Assembly (NCBI GenBank): GCA_002778645.1
Contig: PFAQ01000026.1
Coordinates: 1-11,423, forward strand
DNA: 11,423 bases
Direction: 5' to 3'
DNA from: Candidatus Falkowbacteria bacterium CG10_big_fil_rev_8_21_14_0_10_39_9
Lineage (GTDB): Bacteria > Patescibacteriota > Patescibacteriia > Patescibacteriales > UBA12465
Shown here: positions 1 through 6,904 of the stretch, piece after piece
Layout of the letters: every line of letters begins with the position of its first letter
Numbering within the stretch: the first letter of the stretch is position 1
The notes under the pieces: model-generated
The model's database searches: none
Told to the model about the DNA's origin: nothing
What the model saw: only the letters and a program-made list of their open reading frames with translations
Position numbers and translations under genes: made by a program

Positions 1-554
1 TCATAGAGCTTAATCGGAAACATTTGGTTGGCCACCTGGATAAACTCCGCTCCCCAAACGTCATATTCTTCGTTGGGAAATTTACGTGGTACCCCTTCAG
101 TATAATCATCAATTTCGGATATTTCAGCATCCGGATATTGCGAATAGACTGCCGATTCTACTAGATAACGAAAATCAACTGGCGTCCGAATAATAAATTG
201 GGTATAGCCATCGATACTGACAATTTCAAAACTGAATGACAATTGGAACTTTCCCTCCCACCATTTTTCAAACCAATTAATTGTCCCATGAGCCCCAGCC
301 AAATAGGTTAATAAATTTTCTACAGCTCGAGGTGATTGTTCATTAAGCCGGGGCACATCAATCGCCAAAAAAATAAATTTAAAACCCTTGTAATAATCAG
401 TTTGAACTTTAATCAACCAGACTTCCCGCGCAAAATACAAAAACATAATGGCAATAATAATCCAACCATAATAAGCCATAAAACGCCAAAGCATCGTTTC
501 TGGTGGGAGACTAAAAAACTCAGTAAAAGAAGATAAATCAACTAAAATATTCAT
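1..554 (-). CDS. Membrane protein, N-terminal part (CPR-type, DUF8128-like); runs off the window
   Basis: An open frame starts at ATG 554-552 and runs without a stop to the window edge, giving 184 complete codons plus two bases, so the gene is cut at its 3' end. The visible protein has a short N-terminal stretch, one hydrophobic membrane segment at about residues 25-42 (MAYYGWIIIAIMFLYFA), then a soluble part. Residues 121-151 contain IIRTPVDFRYLVE and YSQYPDAEISEIDDYT, followed by YDVWGAEF at 164-171. From memory, this pattern belongs to large Patescibacteria proteins (DUF8128-like) that often carry a conjugative-type or HerA-like ATPase domain further on. The ATPase part would lie outside the window, so that role is inference. 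No Shine-Dalgarno sequence precedes the ATG. An extended -10 (592-597) sits about 40 bases upstream of it. Confidence 0.75.
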   Translation of the reverse strand, partial: MNILVDLSSFTEFFSLPPETMLWRFMAYYGWIIIAIMFLYFAREVWLIKVQTDYYKGFKFIFLAIDVPRLNEQSPRAVENLLTYLAGAHGTINWFEKWWEGKFQLSFSFEIVSIDGYTQFIIRTPVDFRYLVESAVYSQYPDAEISEIDDYTEGVPRKFPNEEYDVWGAEFIQVANQMFPIKLY

Positions 555-591
555 AAAGAATAATCTAACTATTAGTCTAAGTATTAACTCT

Positions 592-600
592 ATTTTAACA
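592..600 (-). promoter_or_regulatory. Putative extended -10 promoter of the membrane protein gene
   Basis: On the minus strand the sequence reads TGTTAAAAT, an extended -10 (TGn plus TAAAAT, five of six matches to TATAAT). The site 17 bases upstream is TTTTTA, a poor -35 that overlaps the terminator of the preceding gene. The expected transcription start is near 585, giving a leader of about 30 bases before the ATG at 554. This is inferred from consensus only. Confidence 0.4.
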
Positions 601-616
601 TATCCCCTAAAAAATA

Positions 617-649
617 AAAAGACGCTCGTCGTTCAAACCAGCGTCTTTT
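617..649 (-). terminator. Rho-independent terminator after the sigma4-HARE gene
   Basis: The perfect inverted repeat GACGCT (621-626) / AGCGTC (640-645) is extended by four A-T pairs on each side, with a 13-base loop. On the minus strand the stem is followed by TTTTTATTTTTT, a good termination tract. It lies about 20 bases after the stop codon at 670-672. The plus-strand tail (TTTTC) is short, so the minus direction is the likely one. Confidence 0.85.
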
Positions 650-669
650 CTATATCTATAGAGAAATAT

Positions 670-1686
670 TTATTTAGCCCATTCTTTCAAGCCATACATG
701 CCACGATCAGTCAACACATAGCGATCATCTAGAATCAGTTCATTGTGGCAAGTGCCGGAATTAGCTTTTTTATGATCAAAACCAATTTCATTGATCTTCT
801 CCGCAATTTCCGTAAAATGCATTGGTTTACCATTATTCTTCAAAACTAAATAGATTTTATCACTGATTTTTTTAGGGTTAACCTCAGGCCATTCATTAAT
901 ACCCCAGTGACCAAATTTATTCCGATCAATATTCTTAGCCGCTTGGATTAAGGAATAAAGTGGTTTGTTAGCGTTAATAATTTCGCCCAGCTCTGGAAAA
1001 ACTTCACTCTTGAAAATGGAAGTAATATCACTGTCCGAATCAGGGGTCAACTTGCTCTCATGCTTAGCATAAGAATCCAAGCCCTTAACCATTTGGAGCA
1101 ATTCTTCAATATTTACAGTTTTCTTTATTTTATTAATCTTGCCAGTTAATTCAGTAACAATTTCTTCCAAATGACCAATGGCCTGATCTTTCAAAGAATA
1201 GAAAGAGTCAAAGCTGTCAGACTTCTCAGTCTTTTTCACGTGATATTCTAATAATTTAGAAATTATAAAATCAAAATTTTTCTTGTAAAGTTCTCGTTCA
1301 GTGTCAGAGCTCTTAGCATCAATACAGAATAAAGCCATGATGTCGAGTAAGAATTCTTGTTCCATTAAACCACCATGAACTTCTAACAGTTCACTGACAG
1401 CTTTTTTGATATCAGCTAAATATGATTCTAAGTTTTCTAATTTCTTTAGTTTTTTGATACTGCCAACTTCAATCTGACGGACTCTTTCCCGAGTTAAATT
1501 ATGCAAACCGCCGATCTTTTCCAGGGTTTCAGATTTGTTACCATTTAAGCCAAAACGACGCACTAAAACATCGCGTTCGCGTTCCATTAAATCACCAAAA
1601 AGAGAGTTGACGATTTTAACCGCGTTCAACTTATTCAGCTCTTCGGTTTTTTTACTCTTAACAATTCTTTCTAAGATATTCTCCAT
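670..1686 (-). CDS. Sigma-70 region 4 / HARE-HTH fusion protein, putative transcription regulator
   Basis: The protein has 338 residues. Residues 28-85 form a sigma-70 region 4 helix-turn-helix: RERDVLVRRFGL (36-47), then the recognition helix LTRERVRQIE (64-73), the part of sigma factors that reads the -35 element. The C-terminal residues 274-337 (ISDKIYLVLKNNGKPMHFTE, then AEKINEIGF and YVLTDRGMYGLKEW) look like a HARE-HTH domain, the fold found in the RNA polymerase delta subunit of Firmicutes. The middle (about 95-270) is charged and mostly helical, with no family I recognise. Sigma regions 2 and 3, needed for -10 recognition and melting, are absent, so it is unlikely to be a full sigma factor. 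A role as a polymerase-associated or -35-binding regulator is inference. The ATG at 1686 has no Shine-Dalgarno sequence. A strong terminator follows the gene, so it is probably transcribed alone or with the glycosyltransferase upstream. Confidence 0.8.
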   Translation of the reverse strand: MENILERIVKSKKTEELNKLNAVKIVNSLFGDLMERERDVLVRRFGLNGNKSETLEKIGGLHNLTRERVRQIEVGSIKKLKKLENLESYLADIKKAVSELLEVHGGLMEQEFLLDIMALFCIDAKSSDTERELYKKNFDFIISKLLEYHVKKTEKSDSFDSFYSLKDQAIGHLEEIVTELTGKINKIKKTVNIEELLQMVKGLDSYAKHESKLTPDSDSDITSIFKSEVFPELGEIINANKPLYSLIQAAKNIDRNKFGHWGINEWPEVNPKKISDKIYLVLKNNGKPMHFTEIAEKINEIGFDHKKANSGTCHNELILDDRYVLTDRGMYGLKEWAK

Positions 1687-1717
1687 ATAAAGAAGGATTA
1701 ATATTTTTATTAACTAT

Positions 1718-1746
1718 ATATTGTCACATTTTTTTTACTTAGTCAA
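1718..1746 (-). promoter_or_regulatory. Weak candidate promoter of the sigma4-HARE gene
   Basis: The 81-base gap before the gene holds TTGACT (1741-1746, minus strand), five of six matches to a -35. Seventeen bases on is CAATAT, a poor -10, and neighbouring AT-rich hexamers (AATATA, TATATA) would need longer spacing. I see no terminator for the preceding glycosyltransferase in this gap, so read-through from that gene is also possible. Confidence 0.3.
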
Positions 1747-1767
1747 GGGGTTGGAGTTAATTCCCAT

Positions 1768-2787
1768 CTAATCCATCGTTTTCTCGAAAATAATGGGGTT
1801 TACCACAATTTTCAAAGACTGTCTTCTGGCCTTAATTTCCGGCCAAATTTTCCCCAGGTGACCTAGTTCGGAAATCAAGTAAGTTTCAAAAAACAAGACA
1901 AAGACCAGACTGGCCAGCTGATAGAACCAAATTCGGAACTTAACCCGAAAGGGATAATCAAGTTTAGAATATTTAATAACTAAAATCCATTGATTCAAAA
2001 ACGACCACCGTTTAACTTGACGACTTTTATGGCGTCGATTCAAAGCCACCTTAATCCAGCTCTCCCCCGCCGGACTAGCAGTCCGGTCATGATAGACCAG
2101 GGCTTCAGGAATGAGTTTAATCGGCCAGCCAGCCAGCTGCAAACGATAGGACAAATCCACATCTTCTTTGTACACAAACATCAACTCATCCAGATATTCC
2201 GTGTGCCCCTGATTGTTATAAGCTACATCAACCAAGGCTTTTACCCTGATTAAAGCGGCCGCACCAGTAAAACCAAAAATCATTTCTGGCTCCAAGATAT
2301 TTACTTCTTCTCCCTGATGCCTATCAGAAAAATTATAGCTGGAAGTAATAGATAAGCCATCGCTATCAATAATTTTAGTCTGAATATTATTCTCAAAGTC
2401 CCATTTCAAGATTCGAGGGGCTACGGCCCCCAGCGATTCATCACTAGCCAAGGCTTCAATCAGTCTCACAATACTATTTGGAGTCAAAACCATGTCAGGA
2501 TTGAGCATCAAAAAATATTCGGCTCTCAGTTTACTGGCCCGCTCAATCATCAGATTATAGGCGCGAGCAAATCCAAGATTAGAACCAGCCGGAATCAAAT
2601 CAATCTCCGGAAAATTATTATTTAGATAAACGGCATTAGCATTATCAGTCGCGTCGCTATTATCCACTGCCAAAATTTGATAATCACCCGAAACAGAAGC
2701 TAGGGCCGTCCTAAGACTAGGCCCAAAAAAAGGCAAATATTTTGCCGTTACCTGGTTATAAGTAATAAATCCAATCACTAATTTCAT
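1768..2787 (-). CDS. Family 2 glycosyltransferase (rhamnosyltransferase-like)
   Basis: The protein has 339 residues with a GT-A fold. Its motifs appear in the expected order: the N-terminal strand LVIGFITYN (3-11), the nucleotide-sugar site VDNSD (41-45), SNLGFARAYN (69-78), the metal-binding NPDM (96-99, DxD-equivalent), TGAAALIR (174-181) and EDVDLSYR (208-215), which carries the likely catalytic acid, then YHD (232-234). This is the layout of WbbL-type GT2 enzymes, which transfer rhamnose or similar sugars onto cell-surface glycans. The actual donor and acceptor cannot be read from sequence. Near the C-terminus, residues 283-305 are hydrophobic and may tether the enzyme to the inner face of the membrane. 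The ATG at 2787 is supported by a G-rich ribosome site. The gene diverges from the small basic protein gene. Confidence 0.88.
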   Translation of the reverse strand: MKLVIGFITYNQVTAKYLPFFGPSLRTALASVSGDYQILAVDNSDATDNANAVYLNNNFPEIDLIPAGSNLGFARAYNLMIERASKLRAEYFLMLNPDMVLTPNSIVRLIEALASDESLGAVAPRILKWDFENNIQTKIIDSDGLSITSSYNFSDRHQGEEVNILEPEMIFGFTGAAALIRVKALVDVAYNNQGHTEYLDELMFVYKEDVDLSYRLQLAGWPIKLIPEALVYHDRTASPAGESWIKVALNRRHKSRQVKRWSFLNQWILVIKYSKLDYPFRVKFRIWFYQLASLVFVLFFETYLISELGHLGKIWPEIKARRQSLKIVVNPIIFEKTMD

Positions 2788-2795
2788 ACCCCCTC
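2788..2795 (-). promoter_or_regulatory. Shine-Dalgarno-like site of the glycosyltransferase gene
   Basis: The minus strand reads GAGGGGGT directly before the ATG at 2787. This is one of only two purine-rich ribosome sites I can see in the window (the other precedes murF) and it supports the chosen start. The spacing to the ATG is short. Confidence 0.5.
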
Positions 2796-2809
2796 ATTCT
2801 ATAATATAT

Positions 2810-2837
2810 TTGACAAGACTGCAAATTATGTTAAATT
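2810..2837 (+). promoter_or_regulatory. Putative promoter of the small basic protein gene
   Basis: A perfect -35, TTGACA (2810-2815), is followed after 16 bases by TAAATT (2832-2837), four of six matches to a -10. The expected transcription start is near 2844, about 34 bases before the ATG at 2878. That start would exclude the TTG codon at 2836 as the start of the protein. Confidence 0.5.
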
Positions 2838-2877
2838 GAAAATAGATAAATTTTTATCTAACAAAAAAATCTTAAAC

Positions 2878-3066
2878 ATGAGAAGAACAACAACCGAAAA
2901 AGACGGGGCTCCCAAGGGACGCGCTCGCAAAGAAAAAAAAGGCAGAACCAAGGGTAAAGGCAAAAAACAAACCGAAGCCAGGAATTTATCTAAAACTGGG
3001 ATTCCACCAGAATTCAACCAGGTTTTAACCAATAAAAACCGGGTAATCCGAAAGAAAAGGGGCTAA
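2878..3066 (+). CDS. Small, highly basic protein of unknown function
   Basis: This is the only convincing plus-strand gene. It encodes 62 residues from ATG 2878 to TAA 3064-3066. About 22 residues are Lys or Arg against five acidic ones. The first half is a run of Gly/Lys/Arg motifs (PKGRARKEKKGRTKGKGKK), probably disordered and nucleic-acid binding. The second half, TGIPPEFNQVLTNKNRVI, is less charged and could be a short helix. I do not recognise the family. Small basic proteins of this kind often bind rRNA, mRNA or DNA, but that is inference. Support for a real gene comes from its own -35/-10 upstream and a perfect terminator about 20 bases after the stop. The frame extends upstream to a TTG at 2836, which I reject because it overlaps the promoter. 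No Shine-Dalgarno sequence is visible. The transcript could instead be a small RNA. Confidence 0.6.
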   Translation: MRRTTTEKDGAPKGRARKEKKGRTKGKGKKQTEARNLSKTGIPPEFNQVLTNKNRVIRKKRG

Positions 3067-3083
3067 CAAGGCCTCTAAACACT

Positions 3084-3115
3084 AAAAAAGGATCTGAAAA
3101 ACCAGATCCTTTTTT
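3084..3115. terminator. Bidirectional terminator between the small basic gene and murF
   Basis: The perfect stem GGATCTG (3090-3096) / CAGATCC (3103-3109) has a six-base loop and is flanked by six A on the left and six T on the right. It therefore gives a U-tract on either strand. It sits between two converging genes: 18 bases after the plus-strand stop and 20 bases after the murF stop at 3135. Confidence 0.93.
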
Positions 3116-3134
3116 CCTGATTAAAAAAGATAAA

Positions 3135-4406
3135 TTATTGCCAATCTCTGCCCTGGCGCACCAATAGATCAAAAGACTTTTCCGGCTCCGACATTAACAC
3201 CTTAACTACGCGCTCCATCCGCGCTCCTTGAGAGCCTTTAACTAAGATCAAATCATCGGATGATATAATATCTAAGATACTTTCGGCGGCCTTGAGACTA
3301 TCGGGCAGATAAATTATTTCTTTTAACCCAGCTGTCTGGGCCGCCTCTCCAATTAGCTTTCCTTTCTCACCCACCGCCACTAAAAGATCAACACTCGCAG
3401 CGGCTTTTTTACCCACCTCGGCGTGGCCAATATCGCTCGCATTACCAAGTTCTAACATGTCACCCAACACGGCCACTTTCCGACCTCGTACCGCCTTAAC
3501 CTCAGATAAAATAGCTAGAGCTGCTAGACAAGAATCTGGTGAAGAATTATAGGTATCATCAATAATTTTAGTATTGTTTCGGCCCGGAAGTAAATTTAAT
3601 CTGCCAGCCGGTAAACGAAAATCACTTAGAGCCTGAGCAATCTCCACCAGGTTAATACTATAATGCAGGGCCACAGCACTAGCTGCCAAAGACGCATAAA
3701 TCGGCGGATAGCCAATAACATGGGGCAGAAAAACTGGGACGATAGCACCGCGATAATTTAATTTAAAGCTAACTCCTAATAAATTGGCATCACCACTTCT
3801 AAAGTTGAAGTTAATTTCCTGAGCTTTAATGTCAGCTCCTTCATCTAAACCATAAGTCAGCACCTGACAGATAACCGAGCCAGCCATCTCCCGCGTTAAT
3901 TCATTGTCATAATTTAAAACGGCTAAAGATTCTTTATCTAAGCTCTCTGCTAAAACTCTTTTTTCTTTTTGAATATTTTCCGGTTTATTAAAAAATTCCA
4001 GATGAGATGAGCCCACTCCAGTTACCAAACCAATCTTAGGAATAACAATGCTGATTAAATATTTCATATCACCCGGACGATCAATGCCCATTTCCAAAAC
4101 CAAAACAGTGGGATAATTTTTATCCTTGATAATTAACAATTTAATAAAATGGCCCCAGACTCTGAGCCAACCCCCAATTGATCTTCCAGGAGAATCCACG
4201 CCCAAGATAGTTAAAGGAACACCGAGCTCATTATTATAATTTTTGAGACTGCGACGCACATTAAACTTACCTTTAAGCACAGCATAAACCGCTTCTTTGG
4301 TACTGGTCTTGCCCACACTACCGGTAATCCCAATTACCTCGGGTTTATAGCGAGCAAGCACTAGACGAGCCATGAACTTTAATTTGAGCTGTAACAGTTT
4401 TTTCAT
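3135..4406 (-). CDS. murF: MurF-like UDP-MurNAc-tripeptide--D-Ala-D-Ala ligase, lacking the usual N-terminal domain
   Basis: MurF adds D-Ala-D-Ala to the UDP-MurNAc-peptide with ATP, the last cytoplasmic step of peptidoglycan precursor synthesis. The 423-residue protein shows the Mur ligase P-loop GITGSVGKTST (26-36), NNELGVPLT (58-66), EMG (105-107), SSHLE (133-137), NYDN (165-168), PAGR (266-269) and the MurF-typical DDTYNSSPDS (283-292), LGDMLELG (314-321) and KGSQGARMERVV (390-401). Central ATPase and C-terminal domains are thus complete. In E. coli MurF the P-loop lies near residue 107, so about 80 residues of the UDP-MurNAc-binding domain are missing. A short basic and hydrophobic stretch (KLLQLKLKFMARLVLARYKP) replaces them. 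An in-frame stop at 4446-4448 rules out a longer N-terminus. The start is four bases after the PBP stop, so the genes are probably cotranscribed. Another Mur-ligase-like activity is possible but less likely. Confidence 0.87.
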   Translation of the reverse strand: MKKLLQLKLKFMARLVLARYKPEVIGITGSVGKTSTKEAVYAVLKGKFNVRRSLKNYNNELGVPLTILGVDSPGRSIGGWLRVWGHFIKLLIIKDKNYPTVLVLEMGIDRPGDMKYLISIVIPKIGLVTGVGSSHLEFFNKPENIQKEKRVLAESLDKESLAVLNYDNELTREMAGSVICQVLTYGLDEGADIKAQEINFNFRSGDANLLGVSFKLNYRGAIVPVFLPHVIGYPPIYASLAASAVALHYSINLVEIAQALSDFRLPAGRLNLLPGRNNTKIIDDTYNSSPDSCLAALAILSEVKAVRGRKVAVLGDMLELGNASDIGHAEVGKKAAASVDLLVAVGEKGKLIGEAAQTAGLKEIIYLPDSLKAAESILDIISSDDLILVKGSQGARMERVVKVLMSEPEKSFDLLVRQGRDWQ

Positions 4407-4410
4407 ATAA

Positions 4411-6495
4411 TTAATTATCCCTCTCTTTAGGGACTTGATAGTATTTTAATAAAAACTCAGCGATCTCACCAAAAATTGGAGTGGCCGAGCTTTCCGCAAA
4501 TTTAAAACCTTTCGGCTTGTCCAACTTAACTAACATAACAAAACGAGGCTTGTCAACTGGAGCGAAGCCCACGAAGGTATGAATATATTGCGATTCTAAA
4601 TAACCACCGCTTGGAGATGGGATTTGAGCTGTGCCGGTTTTGCCACCCACATAATAGCCTGGCACCCCAGCTAATTTAGAATGACCCTTCTCAACCACCT
4701 CAGCTAACATCGCTGAGACAGTAGAGGCCGCTTCCGTGGAAACCGCTCGACGTAGTTCCTGAGGTAAAGTGACAGTCTTACTACCATCGGCCTTGATAAC
4801 CTCTTTGACTAAATAGGGTTTCATCAAGACGCCCCCATTAGCAATGGCCGCATAAGACATCACCATTTGGAGCGGAGTCACCGCTAAACCCTGACCGAAA
4901 GAAGCGGTGGCGGCATCAATGGGACGAATTTTATCTCGCAATAATGGATTAATATTACCGGCACTCTCCGCTCCTTGTTCGATGCCGGTAGCTTCACCAA
5001 AACCAAACTTTTTCACATACTCAGCAAACATTTTAGAACCAATTTGTTCCATAGAAAAGATGGCGCCCAAGTTTAATGATTTCTCCAAAACCGTTTTCAT
5101 ATCCACCTGGCCATGGGCTCCGGCAGTTTGAAAATCAGAATTAGCGATTGGTTTTTTCCAGCCCTCGATCATCCGTTCACCAGTATCATTATAAGTGGTA
5201 GCTGGTATAACCTTTTTTTGATCAAGCGCCGCAGCCATAGTGATAGTTTTAAAAACCGATCCCGGTTCATACTGAGCTCCAACGGCTGGATTAGAAAAGA
5301 TCTCGGCCTTCTTCACGTCAGCATAATTATTGGGATCAAAGTTTGGCCAAGAACACATAGCGATAATTTCGCCGGTATCGGGTTTGACAATAATAATAGT
5401 GGCACTGTCATATTTATAGCGCGGTTCAGAATCTTCTAATTTTTTACAAATATAAAGCTCCACCGCTCGATCAATCGTCAACACTAAGTCAGCTCCGGCT
5501 TCGGGCTTAATATATTTCCGATCATTAACAATAATAACATTACCACCGCCACCCCGCTCGCTCTTAAGGGAGCCAGCCTTACCGCTCAACTCTTTATTAT
5601 AATAACCCTCCAAGCCATAACTACCAACTTTATCATAATTGACAAAACCAATAATCTGCGAGGCTAAATTATTTTCCGGATAAAACCGATATGATTCCAT
5701 TTCGTATCCCAGACCCTTGAAACTAATGGGCTTACCACTGGCACTCTCCCCTTTTTTGAATATCAAACTGTTTTTAATTTCTAAATCAGTCGCCGCGATA
5801 TTAATTCCATCCATAACTAAAACAGAAGAATAAACCTGCAGTAAGTCAGCTTCGGCCACTTTCTTTTGCAGCACTTCATAAGGATCATTCGGTTTTTTGA
5901 TCTTATCTAAATAACCATTAACGATCACCGCCTTTCTTTCATTAATCTCTAAATCGCGCTTCATCTGGCGAAATTCACTCCAGGCCACCTCATTAGGTAA
6001 AGCTGCGCGCCGGGCTTTTACCTCGTCTTTTTTAGTTTGTTTTTCCGAGGCCGATAACGATAAGCTGTCGATATAGGCTAACTCGTCACTCAAACCTTTT
6101 TGATCTTCCAGGGCCAGAAATTCATCAACTTGTTTAATTACAGTCGGAGCATCAAAAATTTCATAAATCTTTTGCGCTAACGGTTCTTGTCTGTCTGCTG
6201 TCACATCTTTGGGAATGGTATAGAGCGTCGCAAAGTTTTTGTTAGTAGCGAGCGATGATAATTCGTTGGTCTTAAGACTCTCGCTATAATTATTAATATA
6301 AATCTGTCCCCGAGAAGCTTTAATCTCATTATAGGTTTGCTGCTGCCGACTAGCCTGATCCTTATAAGCACTGCCATCACTGATTTGGAGAACATAGAGT
6401 CGCCCCACCAAAGAACAAGCCAATAAAAAAACAACCGTCAAAACCAGATTTAGACGATTGGAAGAAAAATCAGTTCTTTTAGTTGCTATAGCCAT
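4411..6495 (-). CDS. ftsI: Class B penicillin-binding protein, FtsI/PBP2-like transpeptidase
   Basis: This is a septal or lateral-wall transpeptidase that cross-links peptidoglycan outside the membrane. The 694-residue protein has a short cytoplasmic start, a signal anchor at about 14-36, the pedestal motif ASRGQIYINNY (60-70) and a C-terminal transpeptidase domain. The catalytic motifs are intact: SVFK (413-416, nucleophile S413), SLN (473-475) and KTGT (619-622). GYEMESYRFYPE (263-274) and IIGFVN (281-286) match the family's dimer/pedestal region. E. coli FtsI is about 588 residues; much of the excess here is a charged, probably helical insertion at about 120-205 within the pedestal. No PASTA domain follows. 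The position after rsmH and an FtsL-like gene argues for the division enzyme FtsI over an elongation PBP2. The ATG at 6495 has only a weak GGCGG upstream; a large hairpin occupies the leader between the two genes. Confidence 0.92.
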   Translation of the reverse strand: MAIATKRTDFSSNRLNLVLTVVFLLACSLVGRLYVLQISDGSAYKDQASRQQQTYNEIKASRGQIYINNYSESLKTNELSSLATNKNFATLYTIPKDVTADRQEPLAQKIYEIFDAPTVIKQVDEFLALEDQKGLSDELAYIDSLSLSASEKQTKKDEVKARRAALPNEVAWSEFRQMKRDLEINERKAVIVNGYLDKIKKPNDPYEVLQKKVAEADLLQVYSSVLVMDGINIAATDLEIKNSLIFKKGESASGKPISFKGLGYEMESYRFYPENNLASQIIGFVNYDKVGSYGLEGYYNKELSGKAGSLKSERGGGGNVIIVNDRKYIKPEAGADLVLTIDRAVELYICKKLEDSEPRYKYDSATIIIVKPDTGEIIAMCSWPNFDPNNYADVKKAEIFSNPAVGAQYEPGSVFKTITMAAALDQKKVIPATTYNDTGERMIEGWKKPIANSDFQTAGAHGQVDMKTVLEKSLNLGAIFSMEQIGSKMFAEYVKKFGFGEATGIEQGAESAGNINPLLRDKIRPIDAATASFGQGLAVTPLQMVMSYAAIANGGVLMKPYLVKEVIKADGSKTVTLPQELRRAVSTEAASTVSAMLAEVVEKGHSKLAGVPGYYVGGKTGTAQIPSPSGGYLESQYIHTFVGFAPVDKPRFVMLVKLDKPKGFKFAESSATPIFGEIAEFLLKYYQVPKERDN
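4419..4425 (-). promoter_or_regulatory. Shine-Dalgarno-like site of murF
   Basis: GAGAGGG on the minus strand lies 12 bases before the murF ATG and inside the last codons of the PBP gene. It supports the start at 4406 and suggests translational coupling, although the spacing is longer than usual. Confidence 0.4.
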
Positions 6496-6512
6496 AAGTT
6501 AAACCGCCGCTA

Positions 6513-6565
6513 CTAGACCATAATTCATAACGCTAAAAGGTCGAGCCTTATGAACTATGGCCTAG
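6513..6565 (-). repeat. Long inverted repeat (hairpin) between ftsL-like and PBP genes
   Basis: The arms 6513-6530 and 6548-6565 (18 bases each) pair throughout. In the minus-strand transcript both imperfect positions are G-U wobbles, while on the plus strand they would be A-C mismatches. After one G-G mismatch a further three pairs (6532-6534 with 6544-6546) continue, leaving a nine-base loop. No T-tract follows, so it is not a normal terminator. It could be an mRNA processing or stability element, an attenuator, or a copy of a small palindromic repeat family. Confidence 0.8.
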
Positions 6566-6569
6566 CTAT

Positions 6570-6884
6570 TTATCTCTTAGCGATAACCTCTTCTGGGGCG
6601 GTTAAATATTCAATTCGATCAATAGTGACCATATTAAGATCACGTAATTTACTGTCAATATTATAATATGATTCAAGCGCCACCTTATGAGCGCTAATTT
6701 CCTGATTCTCATTAGCTAAAACTTCAACTTGATGCTTTAATTTCTGTAATTCGAAACCTTTAACCACAATATTATTCATCCCAACTAAATAAAATCCACC
6801 AGAAACCACAATCAAAACCACTAAAAATAAATTAATTAATTTAATTTTAGTGAAGTTTGGTTTTTTTGGATTTATTTGACCCAT
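6570..6884 (-). CDS. ftsL: FtsL/DivIC-like cell division protein
   Basis: A small bitopic protein of 104 residues: a basic cytoplasmic start, one membrane segment at about 16-35 (LINLFLVVLIVVSGGFYLVG) and an extracytoplasmic coiled coil at about 42-82 (LQKLKHQVEVLANENQEIS). This is the FtsL/DivIC architecture, in which the coiled coil assembles with FtsB/DivIC-type partners to recruit and activate the septal synthase. Primary sequence is poorly conserved in this family, so the name rests on size, topology and the position between rsmH and the PBP gene, where ftsL normally lies. The gap to rsmH is 20 bases and no Shine-Dalgarno sequence is visible. Confidence 0.78.
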   Translation of the reverse strand: MGQINPKKPNFTKIKLINLFLVVLIVVSGGFYLVGMNNIVVKGFELQKLKHQVEVLANENQEISAHKVALESYYNIDSKLRDLNMVTIDRIEYLTAPEEVIAKR

Positions 6885-6904
6885 ATATTTAGATTTAATT
6901 ATAT

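Noticed and set aside
336..536. Plus-strand frame of 66 codons near the left edge
   Set aside because: It lies opposite the partial membrane protein, whose conserved motif region and membrane segment are convincing.
1990..2253. Plus-strand frame of 87 codons
   Set aside because: Antisense to the glycosyltransferase catalytic region.
2826..3032. Minus-strand hydrophobic frame opposite the small basic protein
   Set aside because: Its Leu/Phe/Pro-rich content is the mirror of Lys/Arg/Gly codons on the plus strand; promoter and terminator orientation favour the plus-strand gene.
5113..5439. Plus-strand frame of 108 codons inside the PBP gene
   Set aside because: It is antisense to the conserved transpeptidase domain and has no family-like motifs.
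6201..6434. Minus-strand frame overlapping the PBP N-terminus
   Set aside because: It is in another frame of the PBP gene and resembles no protein family; the PBP frame carries the signal anchor and pedestal motif.
6513..6565. The ftsL/PBP hairpin as a rho-independent terminator
   Set aside because: No U-tract follows on the minus strand, and termination here would cut the PBP and murF genes from their only visible promoter.
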